A DNA stretch of 64,000 nt, taken from assembly GCA_009911365.1 (NCBI GenBank), contig QXXF01000001.1, positions 310,001-374,000 of the forward strand, in the 5' to 3' direction. Shown in pieces: positions 24,516 to 31,945 of the stretch (position 1 is its first letter; the number at the start of each line of letters is the position of its first letter). The notes below the pieces were generated by a model, which worked only from the letters and a program-made list of their open reading frames with translations, made no database searches and was not told where the DNA came from. The stretch comes from Clostridiales bacterium. GTDB taxonomy: Bacteria; Bacillota; Clostridia; Peptostreptococcales; Anaerovoracaceae. Position numbers and translations under genes: made by a program.

Positions 24516-25393
24516 CATCGAAACTCACGTTTAATCGCATTTACGGAACAAGCATCCCTGCACTGACCGCACCGGATACACTCTGGGCTGTTGATGTTCT
24601 TTGTCACCTCCACGCCCATGGGACAGGTCTGTTCACACTTTTTGCAGTCAACGCATTTGGCTTGATCCACACGCATCTGATAAAAGCCGCATTTGTTGAA
24701 CAAGGAATAAAAGGCTCCCAGCGGACACAGGTACCGGCAAAATGGGCGAGGGAGAACCATGGACCAAATCAAAATAGCGGCCAGCACTGCCACCTTCCAG
24801 TCGAACAGCGCTCCTGCCAGCTGCCGAAGCTGTGGGTTCGCGATCATCTGTGGGATGCCGCCTTCCAGCGTGCCCGCAGGGCAGATATACTCGCAGAAAT
24901 AGGGAGGACCCAGTCCTGTTTCATCCGCCAAAAAAGCCGGGAGCAAGATCACGGCCGCAAGCAAGACCACATATTTCAAATACCTGGCCGCCCGATCCAG
25001 TTTCCCTCGGACCTGCCATTTGGGAACTGGAATTTTATGCAGCAGGTCCTGCACAAGTCCGAACGGGCACAAAAATCCGCAAACCAATCTGCCTAGGAAA
25101 ACACCAAAGAGCGTCATACAGCCCAACACATAAAAGGGGAATTCGCGCTTTGCTCCCAGTGCGGTTTGCAATGCCCCCAGGGGACAGGCGCCGAAAGCTC
25201 CGGGACAGGAGTAACAGTTCAGCCCTGGCACGCAGATCGTTTTGCTCTTTCCCGCAAAGAGTCGTCCATTTACGAATCCCACCACATAACCGTTCATCAA
25301 GGCCGCAGCAATCAACTGTGTCCCGCGCTGAAAAGAAATCCGCCTTTTTCGCTCCTTTTCTGACTTTAACCGATTCCAACGCATTCCAGACAT
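24515..25393 (-). CDS. NapH/CcoG-like membrane polyferredoxin (4Fe-4S)
   Basis: 292 residues from ATG 25393. Four to five membrane segments alternate with Cys motifs: LNCYSCPGAFGACPLGAL near the N-terminus, CGFLCPFG, YICPAG and CRYLCPLGAF. Two C-terminal 4Fe-4S ferredoxin motifs follow (CVDCKKCEQTCP and CIRCGQCRDAC). The CPFG/CPLG pattern is typical of NapH-type membrane electron carriers. It probably moves electrons across the membrane to the thiol proteins encoded just upstream in the same operon. Its start overlaps the CXXC peptide gene by 28 bases. Confidence 0.88.
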   Translation of the reverse strand: MSGMRWNRLKSEKERKRRISFQRGTQLIAAALMNGYVVGFVNGRLFAGKSKTICVPGLNCYSCPGAFGACPLGALQTALGAKREFPFYVLGCMTLFGVFLGRLVCGFLCPFGLVQDLLHKIPVPKWQVRGKLDRAARYLKYVVLLAAVILLPAFLADETGLGPPYFCEYICPAGTLEGGIPQMIANPQLRQLAGALFDWKVAVLAAILIWSMVLPRPFCRYLCPLGAFYSLFNKCGFYQMRVDQAKCVDCKKCEQTCPMGVEVTKNINSPECIRCGQCRDACSVNAIKREFR

Positions 25394-25524
25394 AGTTTCA
25401 CCGCCTTTTGAAAAACATCCCAATGCTCCTGCCGCAGGACTCCCAGTACGATGAACAGTGCCGCGACAATCAATAGGCAGACTCGAAGGGTCCAGAGCCG
25501 ATGTCTTTTTTTAATTTTGTCCAT
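25366..25524 (-). CDS. CD1871A-like CXXC-motif membrane peptide (52 aa)
   Basis: A small gene with one membrane helix (residues 11-30, rich in Leu/Val/Ile/Ala) and a C-terminal 'LCLECVGIG' CXXC motif. This matches the ~45-residue CXXC peptides (CD1871A family) that clostridial genomes place between a TlpA-like thioredoxin and a NapH-like polyferredoxin. The ATG at 25524 lies inside the end of the thioredoxin gene (14-base overlap), and its own end overlaps the polyferredoxin start by 28 bases. Position and overlaps argue that it is a real, translationally coupled gene. A role in passing electrons between its two neighbours is inferred. Confidence 0.8.
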   Translation of the reverse strand: MDKIKKRHRLWTLRVCLLIVAALFIVLGVLRQEHWDVFQKAVKLCLECVGIG

Positions 25525-26110
25525 TTCCTAGTTCTGCCTTTCCCATGGCCTTCAACGCTTTGTTCATAGCATCCATATAAACTCCTGCCAGATCCTCCTG
25601 CCTGCCGATGATCTCCTCACCCATCAGTTTGCCTTCTTTATCTACGATCATAGTGGTTGGCGTGTATTGAATCTGGGCGCATATGTTTTGAAAACCTTCG
25701 TCTCCGCTGATCAACGTGATCCCTTCATATCCTGAATCTTTTAAAACCTCTTTTGCCCGTTCTACATCCATGCTGCCATCCAGGCACACGGTAATGACCT
25801 GGGCATGGGCTGGAAGAGTCTTGGCAAAAGCTGCGATATCCGGCATTTCAACGATACACGGCCCACAGGTAAGAGCCCAGAAATTGATCGCGGTCACATC
25901 TTTTTCCGCAAGGTCCTCCTGTGTAAAGGTTTGCCCGTCCAAGGTCTGCGCGCTGAAAGCTCCCAAAGCGCCTGATCCGTCTTTACCAGCCTCCTGGACT
26001 TGCTGATTTTCATCATCCTGAGAAGAGCCCTCTCCGGAACAACCTACAGCAAATATCCCTACAATCAACGCCATACACAGCGTCAAAGCGATCAACTTTT
26101 TCTTCTTCAT
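25511..26110 (-). CDS. TlpA/ResA-like thioredoxin lipoprotein
   Basis: 199 residues from ATG 26110 (AGAGGGA upstream). The signal peptide ends in a lipobox (IFAVGCSG), so it should be anchored outside the membrane. An acidic linker follows, then an AhpC/TSA-Redoxin domain with CxxC in ALTCGPCIVEMP, and 'IQYTPTTMIVDKEG' with the cis-Pro. By family it is an extracytoplasmic disulfide reductase or a peroxide or Cys-protein reductase. Together with the CXXC peptide and polyferredoxin it forms a three-gene electron-transfer operon. Confidence 0.88.
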   Translation of the reverse strand: MKKKKLIALTLCMALIVGIFAVGCSGEGSSQDDENQQVQEAGKDGSGALGAFSAQTLDGQTFTQEDLAEKDVTAINFWALTCGPCIVEMPDIAAFAKTLPAHAQVITVCLDGSMDVERAKEVLKDSGYEGITLISGDEGFQNICAQIQYTPTTMIVDKEGKLMGEEIIGRQEDLAGVYMDAMNKALKAMGKAELGNGQN

Positions 26111-26435
26111 AAAAATCCCTCTCTTCTTTGTTTCCATGATTTAGAATGCTTTCTGCCCGTTGCTTTGTCAACACAAGAAGGCAGAATCGTTTTATCCTTT
26201 TCCACACCATTATGCCACACATCTAGGAAAAAGTCCCTGTAAAAATGAGAAAAAGAGGAATAACCGTTTTCTTGCCCCGCCTTGATCATCTCTGCGCATG
26301 TCGAAAATTAAGTCACCACCCTGGTGCCTTTTGTGGTACAATGGCACTAGAACAAAACAGTCAAGAGCCGCACGAACGAACGCAAAGGCCTGGCGGCTCA
26401 GGTACATTGGAAAGAGAACGGGAACGGGGAAAAAC
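26111..26435. promoter_or_regulatory. Divergent intergenic region, thioredoxin / AAA protein
   Basis: A 325-bp gap between divergent genes. On the plus strand TACAAT near 26335 could be the -10 for the AAA gene. On the minus strand CATAAT near 26209-26215 could serve the thioredoxin operon. No strong -35 or operator repeat was recognised. Confidence 0.35.
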
Positions 26436-28124
26436 ATGGCTAGGACAGTGGGGATTGGAATCCAGGATTTTGAAAAAATAAGAGTGAAAAACAATTTTTA
26501 CGTGGACAAGACTCATTTCATTAGGGAATGGTGGGAAGCGAACGATGAAGTGACGCTGATCACCCGCCCCAGACGTTTTGGGAAAACGCTGCTCCTGAGC
26601 ACGCTAGAGAAATTCTTTTCCGTGGATTACAGAGGAAGAAGCGAATTGTTCCAAGGGCTTTCCATTTGGGAGGACGAAAAATTCCGGGAACTCCAAGGGA
26701 CGTATCCGGCCATTAGCCTTTCTTTCGCGCAGATCAAGGACACGAACCATGACACGGCGCGGCGAAAAATATGCCAGTTGATCTCCAGCGAATACAGCAG
26801 ACGGACTTTCCTTCTCGATGGCGACCTCTTGACGGAGCAGGAAAAGAACACGTTCCAAAGAAAAAGCATCAACATGGATGACGCGGAGGCCACTTTGGCA
26901 CTAAGTCAGCTGTGCGAGTATTTGTCTCGCTATTATGGAAAAAAGGCCATCGTCCTCTTGGACGAATACGACACGCCCATGCAGGAAGCCTACGTGAATG
27001 GGTACTGGAACGAGATGATGGCCTTTATCAGGAACCTGTTCAATGCCACTTTCAAGACCAATCCCTATTTGGAACGGGCCCTCATGACCGGCATCACCAG
27101 GGTCAGCAGAGAATCCATCTTTTCCGACCTCAACAACCTGGAAGTGGTGACCACCACTTCGGACAAGTACGAGGATTGCTTCGGTTTCACGGAGGAAGAA
27201 GTCTTCGCCGCTCTGGACGAGCAAGGGCTGTCGGACAGGAAGGAAGAAGTCAAAACCTGGTATGACGGTTTCACCTTCGGGAACAAAACCGACATTTACA
27301 ATCCCTGGTCCATCATTCATTTCCTGGACAAAAAAAAGACGGACGCTTACTGGGCCAATTCCAGCTCCAACGGGCTGGCTGGCAAGCTGATTCGGGAAGG
27401 CGGCAAGGCGGTGAAACAGGACTTTGAAACCCTGTTGCGGGGCGGGACGCTGGAAAAAGAGATCGATGAACAGATCGTGTACGGTGAACTGCCCAGAAAG
27501 AAAAACGCCGTCTGGAGCCTGCTTTTAGCCAGCGGCTACTTGAAAGTCACGGGCAAAGATTCTTCTCCTGGGACGAGCCGCCGAGTCCATCGCCTGGCTT
27601 TGACCAACCGAGAAGTGAAAGAGATGTTCGAGTCCATGGTGCGAAGTTGGTTCGAGGATTCAGAGGACGGTTACGGAGATTTCATCAAAGCGCTGCTTGC
27701 CGATGACTTGGAAGCCATGAATGAATATATGAACGATGTGGCTTTGGCCACTTTCAGCAGCTTCGACACGGGGAAGAAACCGTCAAGATCAGAGCCGGAA
27801 CGCTTTTACCACGGCTTCGTGCTGGGGCTGATGGTGGAGCTTTCGGACAGATACGTTCTGACCTCCAATCGGGAAAGCGGCTTCGGCAGATATGACGTGA
27901 CGCTGGAACCCTTAAAACCGGAAGATGACGCCATGATCCTGGAGTTCAAAGTCTTCCAACCAAAGAAAGAAAAAGACCTGGAAGAAACCGCGAAGGCGGC
28001 CCTATCCCAGATCGAGGAAAAGAAATACGCCGCCGCGCTGGAGGTCAAAGGGATCCCGGCGGAAAAAATCCGGGAGTACGGATTCGCTTTTGAAGGGCAA
28101 AAGGTGCTGATCCTTGCCGGATAG
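26436..28124 (+). CDS. AAA-ATPase / PD-(D/E)XK nuclease-like protein (PF09820-PF08011)
   Basis: 562 residues. N-terminal AAA-ATPase-like domain: YVDKTHFIREWW, Walker A RPRRFGKT, Walker B AIVLLDEYDTPMQ, and CFGFTEEEVFAAL with WYDGFTFG, all hallmarks of PF09820. The C-terminal ~130 residues carry the PD-(D/E)XK-type core GRYDVTLEP...ILEFKV. The family is abundant in gut Bacteroidota and Clostridia, often in many copies. Its function is unknown, and mobile-element or defence roles are only suggested. Start ATG 26436 has ACGGGG upstream; the frame is open for 46 codons further up. A short remnant of a related gene lies at 44883-44940. Confidence 0.85.
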   Translation: MARTVGIGIQDFEKIRVKNNFYVDKTHFIREWWEANDEVTLITRPRRFGKTLLLSTLEKFFSVDYRGRSELFQGLSIWEDEKFRELQGTYPAISLSFAQIKDTNHDTARRKICQLISSEYSRRTFLLDGDLLTEQEKNTFQRKSINMDDAEATLALSQLCEYLSRYYGKKAIVLLDEYDTPMQEAYVNGYWNEMMAFIRNLFNATFKTNPYLERALMTGITRVSRESIFSDLNNLEVVTTTSDKYEDCFGFTEEEVFAALDEQGLSDRKEEVKTWYDGFTFGNKTDIYNPWSIIHFLDKKKTDAYWANSSSNGLAGKLIREGGKAVKQDFETLLRGGTLEKEIDEQIVYGELPRKKNAVWSLLLASGYLKVTGKDSSPGTSRRVHRLALTNREVKEMFESMVRSWFEDSEDGYGDFIKALLADDLEAMNEYMNDVALATFSSFDTGKKPSRSEPERFYHGFVLGLMVELSDRYVLTSNRESGFGRYDVTLEPLKPEDDAMILEFKVFQPKKEKDLEETAKAALSQIEEKKYAAALEVKGIPAEKIREYGFAFEGQKVLILAG

Positions 28125-28135
28125 TTTTGTTTTCT

Positions 28136-28187
28136 TATAAAAAAGGACCATGCAAAGATCTGTTTGGAATCTAAAGCATGGTTCCTT
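28136..28187 (-). terminator. Terminator of the sensor remnant (also faces the AAA gene)
   Basis: AAGGAACCATGC / GCATGGTCCTT (28176-28187 with 28143-28153), followed on the minus strand by six Ts. It lies between convergent genes. Confidence 0.75.
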
Positions 28188-28191
28188 CCTT

Positions 28192-28497
28192 TCATTTATG
28201 ATCCACATCTCGAAGAACAACGCTCTCTGGGACTGTGACCAAAACAAACCAGTCATTGATACCGACCGGTTCATAAGCCGTATACAAATACTCTTCCGCA
28301 TTTTTAGATAAGTAGGCCGTCAGTCCGCCTTTGCCCTTTGTCTCCTGCGTTTCTTGCTCCAAAGTACGAAGACAAGTGTTTACGAAGTAAGATCGCAACA
28401 ACCCTAAGACAATCACAAAACCAATTACAATCAGCAACTGGAGACCTACCGCAGCTAGGATATGTTTCATTCTGCGTCCGGATAAATTTTTTGACAC
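28192..28497 (-). pseudogene. Remnant of a Cache-domain sensor protein
   Basis: The 101-residue frame has an N-terminal membrane helix (LQLLIVIGFVIVLGLL) and then only ~50 more residues. These include 'LYTAYEPVGINDWFVLVTVPES', which is the end of a dCache sensor domain as found in GGDEF, EAL or chemoreceptor proteins. A normal dCache region is ~200 residues and is followed by a second helix and an output domain; all of that is missing. An internal deletion plus C-terminal truncation is the likely history. A terminator follows. Confidence 0.65.
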
Positions 28498-28541
28498 GTT
28501 TTGCGTTTTTTCGTGAAAGCCACCCCTTTGATTTTTTCTTC

Positions 28542-28736
28542 TTATTTCTGCAGTTTTTCGATATTAGCTATGTACACAGACACTTCCCCACATTCCGGGC
28601 AAACCGCCACACTAGGCTGGATCCTCTTTGCCAGCAGTGCTTCGCTTTCCACAAGCTGAATCTCCGTAGCCTCCGACTCTTCGCGAATGGTATATCCTTC
28701 GATCATTCCTTTTCCGCATCTCAAACATTTTCTCAT
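28542..28736 (-). CDS. Small zinc-ribbon protein
   Basis: 64 residues from ATG 28736, with AAAGGAGG upstream. Two CxxC knuckles, KCLRCGKGM at the start and VAVCPECGEVSVY near the end, make a zinc ribbon. Function is unknown; such proteins often bind nucleic acid or ribosomal components. It lies 13 bp after the BrkB-type gene and probably belongs to the same transcript (rdgB - brkB - this gene). Confidence 0.7.
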   Translation of the reverse strand: MRKCLRCGKGMIEGYTIREESEATEIQLVESEALLAKRIQPSVAVCPECGEVSVYIANIEKLQK

Positions 28737-28749
28737 TTCGCTTCCTCCT

Positions 28750-29598
28750 TTACCGTTCAACCGGCGTTCTTTTACTAAAACTTTCGGTATCATCCCATAC
28801 CTTATTCACTAAAATCCCCAGGCACAGCACCCATGCCAGGAAATAGAACCAAAACAGCACGGCCACGATGGATGACAGAGCACCGTAAATAATATCGTAA
28901 TTGGCTACATGAGTCGTATACCTGGCATAAATAATGGTCACGATCATCATGCCGCCTGAAGCGAATATGCTCCCAGGCAAGATCTTGCGGAAAGGCACTC
29001 TGGTGCTGGGTAAAATATAATAATTATAGCTGACCATGAGAAAATAAAGCACCAGCCCCAAAAACCACCGCAAATACATCCAAATATTATTGATATACTT
29101 ATCCACGTCCAAACGTAATAGATCCACCACAGTACGTAGCAGCAAATCGCCGTAGCCTAAAATCACCAAAGCAAAGGCAATGGTGAAAAGGGTGATGACC
29201 ATGGTCCGCATGGCCCGAAACCGCTCCCGCCAGTAGCCTTTTCCCGTGCTCTTGCCCTCGGAAAAGGTATAATTGGTGATCCGCATAATAGCAAACTGCG
29301 CCCTGGATGCGGCCCACAGCGCGACTACTAGGAAAACAATATTTCCCGCTCCCGCGGATGAAAAGGCGGTGATGCTCCGCAGCATGCCGGAAACTTCCTC
29401 TCCCGTATAGCTGCTGACCCAGTTCACCACTTCCTCCACAGACAGTTGGAAGTATCCTAAAATCTGTGTCAGCAACAGGAAAATCGGGACAATGGAGAGC
29501 AGCAGGTAAAAGGAAATCTGCGCTGCGAATCCCTGATAATACGGATCCCTGAACTGCCTGATCCCCAAAAAAATCATTTGTAGTAGCCTCTGTCTCAT
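28750..29598 (-). CDS. YihY/BrkB-family inner-membrane protein
   Basis: 282 residues with six membrane segments. Family motifs: QISFYLLLSIVPIFLLL near residue 28, ALWAASRAQFAIMR, LPSTRVPFRKILPGSIFAS and YGALSSIVAVLFWFYFLAW. Early reports called this family RNase BN, but that activity belongs to RbnZ. It is now treated as a membrane protein of unclear function. It is 24 bp downstream of rdgB. Confidence 0.88.
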   Translation of the reverse strand: MRQRLLQMIFLGIRQFRDPYYQGFAAQISFYLLLSIVPIFLLLTQILGYFQLSVEEVVNWVSSYTGEEVSGMLRSITAFSSAGAGNIVFLVVALWAASRAQFAIMRITNYTFSEGKSTGKGYWRERFRAMRTMVITLFTIAFALVILGYGDLLLRTVVDLLRLDVDKYINNIWMYLRWFLGLVLYFLMVSYNYYILPSTRVPFRKILPGSIFASGGMMIVTIIYARYTTHVANYDIIYGALSSIVAVLFWFYFLAWVLCLGILVNKVWDDTESFSKRTPVER

Positions 29599-29622
29599 TC
29601 AAACCTCTGCTTTGTTTCCAAT

Positions 29623-30225
29623 TTATTTGACAGCTCTTGCTTCCAGCTGTTTTTTCAGTGCTTGCAGGGCATTGCCCCTATGGCTGATCTTGTTTTTTTC
29701 CTCTGGATCGAATTCTCCAAAAGTGATGTCATAACCCAGGGGTACGAAAAGAGGATCATAACCGAATCCATTGGGGCCTTTTTCCTCCAGCACAATATGA
29801 CCTTCCACTTCTCCTCTAGCTGTCAGCGTCTCTCCGTCCGGGTACACCATAGTGATCACTGACACAAAGCGTCCAGTACGCTTCTCGTAAGGCACGTCTT
29901 TGACCAAGTCTTTCAGCTTGTCGTTATTGGCCTGGTCATTGCCCTCTTCTCCCGCAAAACGGGCAGAATAGACGCCTGGCGCGCCGTCCAGACAGTCCAC
30001 CTCCAGACCCGAGTCATCGGCAATGGTGATTTCCCCGCATAATTTCATGATGCCATATGCCTTTTTATAGGAATTTTCTTCAAAGGTTTCACCATCTTCC
30101 TGGATTTCCACGTCCGGCACCCCTGCCTCGTCCCTAGGAACCACTGCCATCCCAAACTGGCTGGTGATGGCTTCGATTTCTTTGATCTTATGTTTGTTCT
30201 TTGATGCTGCTATGATTCGGCTCAT
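29623..30225 (-). CDS. rdgB: XTP/dITP diphosphatase (RdgB/HAM1)
   Basis: 200 residues. The N-terminal ASKNKHKIKEI, the acidic EENSYKKA and IADDSGLEVD, and 'GPNGFGYDPLF' with 'ISHRGNAL' at the C-terminus are the ITPase signature. It hydrolyses non-canonical purine nucleoside triphosphates to monophosphates, keeping them out of DNA. AGGAAGGGA precedes the ATG. First gene of a likely three-gene transcript. Confidence 0.95.
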   Translation of the reverse strand: MSRIIAASKNKHKIKEIEAITSQFGMAVVPRDEAGVPDVEIQEDGETFEENSYKKAYGIMKLCGEITIADDSGLEVDCLDGAPGVYSARFAGEEGNDQANNDKLKDLVKDVPYEKRTGRFVSVITMVYPDGETLTARGEVEGHIVLEEKGPNGFGYDPLFVPLGYDITFGEFDPEEKNKISHRGNALQALKKQLEARAVK

Positions 30226-30331
30226 AATCCCTTCCTCTATTCTTAGTATATCCCTCCGGCCCTTTCCCTATAACCCGGGAAGTATAGCCACAAGGTCGTT
30301 ATTTCCACAGAACTTTCTCCGCAGGGGGCCC

Positions 30332-30880
30332 TTAGCTTAGATCGCCGCAGGATCCTACTGGCACTTTTCCGTCAATGGCTCTGATGATCTCCAACGTGAA
30401 TTCCTTTTCAAAGTAGCTGCACAGTTCTAGGAAATAAACGCCTTGGTCCACCAGCTCCTTGGCCGCTGCTTTTGCTGCTTCCAGATCTTTGGTAAAGCGC
30501 ACGTACATATTGCATTCGTCATTTTTCAGTTCAAAGGCCTGTGTCTCTGCCACGCCGTCCATGACCACAACCAGTCCATATTCCTTAAAAGACTCCAGCG
30601 CTTCTAGTTTGGACAGTTCCTCCGGCAGATAGTCCGCATGAAGGATTTCCATTTCGCTCTTTGTCACCTTCAGCAATTTTTCCACCGCCTCATCGTCAAA
30701 ATCTCCGCACAAATCGATCAAGTCATAGCCTTCCTGATCCAGCTTTTTCACCAGTTCTTCCGTCATTTCAAAAGAGCTGGTCCCGGTTACGAAGTTGTGA
30801 CTCTCCTCGTTGTCATAAGTAAACGAATAATTTTCCGGTGCCGCGCCCGCGACATTGGCAATAAAAGCGTACTTAAACAT
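30332..30880 (-). CDS. Tandem DUF6506-like protein
   Basis: 182 residues without signal or membrane segments. The C-terminal half (about 98-182) looks like one DUF6506 unit: GLVVVMDGV, 'DLEAAKAAAKELVDQGVYFLELCSYF', and the end 'IDGKVPVGSCG'. The N-terminal half repeats the pattern: YAFIANVAGA, a helix, and 'EGYDLIDLCGDFDDEAVEKL'. The protein therefore seems to be two copies fused head to tail, whereas family members are usually a single ~100-residue unit. Function is unknown. It is divergent from the hydroxyacid dehydrogenase gene. Confidence 0.6.
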   Translation of the reverse strand: MFKYAFIANVAGAAPENYSFTYDNEESHNFVTGTSSFEMTEELVKKLDQEGYDLIDLCGDFDDEAVEKLLKVTKSEMEILHADYLPEELSKLEALESFKEYGLVVVMDGVAETQAFELKNDECNMYVRFTKDLEAAKAAAKELVDQGVYFLELCSYFEKEFTLEIIRAIDGKVPVGSCGDLS

Positions 30881-31008
30881 AATTCCTCCTATTTTATATG
30901 TGTTCTATGATATCCATTCTCATAAAGTATACCATACAATCCCTGGACTTTCCAATGCTCATCGTGTAAAATATCCCTTGGAACATCAAGAAAGAAGGGA
31001 GCTTTCTC

Positions 31009-31923
31009 ATGAAAATCGTGATTTTGGACGGACACACCATCAACCCTGGAGATCTGGACTGGAACGCGCTGGAGGCCATAGGTGACTTGACAGTTTACGA
31101 TGCCACATCGCCAGAGCAGGCTTTGGAGCGAGTTGGGGACGCAGAGATTCTGATGACCAGCAAGTGCCCCATCACCAAGGCGTTCATGGAGCAGTGCCCA
31201 AATTTGAAATATGTGGGCTCGACCGCTACTGGCTATAATAACATCGATGTGGCGGCGGCAAAAGAGCTGGGGATCGCTGTGACTTATATCCCTGCCTATT
31301 CTACGGACGCTGTGGCCCAGCATACCATCGCCCTGATGCTGGAACTTTGCAACAATGTGGCGCTTCACAACGAGTCTGTGAAAAAAGGCGAATGGACGGA
31401 CTGCAAGTATTTTTGTTATTGGAAAGAGCCGATCATGCTGCTGGCCGGCCGTTCTCTGGGCATTGTGGGATACGGACAGATCGGCCAAAAGGTGGGAGAA
31501 ATCGCAAAAGCCCTGGGCATGACAATCAACGTGTACAGCCGTGACCGAAAGGCGGCCATGCGTTCGGATTTCCTGACGCTCCACTGCCCGCTGACAACGG
31601 AAAACGCTGGGTTTGTGAATCGGGAATTCCTAAATGAAATGAAGGAAGGCTCGGTTCTCATCAACACGGCCAGAGGGGCGCTGATCAATGAGCAGGATCT
31701 GGCGGACGCTTTGCGGTCAGGCCATCTCAAGGCAGCTGCCTTGGACGTTCTGGCTCAGGAACCGGCAGCAGCGGACAACCCACTGCTTTCTCTGCCAAAC
31801 TGCCTGATCACGCCGCATATGGCCTGGGCACCAAAAGAAATGCGTCAAATCATCGGACAGACGCTGGCAGACAATCTAAACAGTTTTCTCTCAGGAGGAA
31901 CAAACAACCGGGTGGATCTGTAA
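31009..31923 (+). CDS. D-isomer 2-hydroxyacid dehydrogenase (hydroxypyruvate/glycerate type)
   Basis: 304 residues. The start 'MKIVILDGHTINPGDLDWN', written here as VILDGHTINPGDL, is typical of clostridial glycerate dehydrogenases. NAD motif GIVGYGQIGQKVGEIA; catalytic Arg in INTARGALIN, Glu in AQEPAA and His in TPHMAWA. Compared with the family, about 15 residues are missing between VYSRDRKAA and SDFLTLHCP, part of the coenzyme domain after the beta-strand that selects NAD or NADP. The reading frame is intact, so activity is uncertain but possible. A GAAGGGAGC site precedes the ATG. Confidence 0.85.
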   Translation: MKIVILDGHTINPGDLDWNALEAIGDLTVYDATSPEQALERVGDAEILMTSKCPITKAFMEQCPNLKYVGSTATGYNNIDVAAAKELGIAVTYIPAYSTDAVAQHTIALMLELCNNVALHNESVKKGEWTDCKYFCYWKEPIMLLAGRSLGIVGYGQIGQKVGEIAKALGMTINVYSRDRKAAMRSDFLTLHCPLTTENAGFVNREFLNEMKEGSVLINTARGALINEQDLADALRSGHLKAAALDVLAQEPAAADNPLLSLPNCLITPHMAWAPKEMRQIIGQTLADNLNSFLSGGTNNRVDL

Positions 31924-31945
31924 ACCGCCCGGTTGTTGATTTTAT
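31903..31945 (+). terminator. Terminator shared by convergent genes
   Basis: AACAACCGGGTGG / CCGCCCGGTTGTT (31903-31915 and 31925-31937). The stem includes the dehydrogenase stop region, and a T-rich tail follows. It sits between the convergent dehydrogenase and CoA-transferase genes. Confidence 0.8.
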
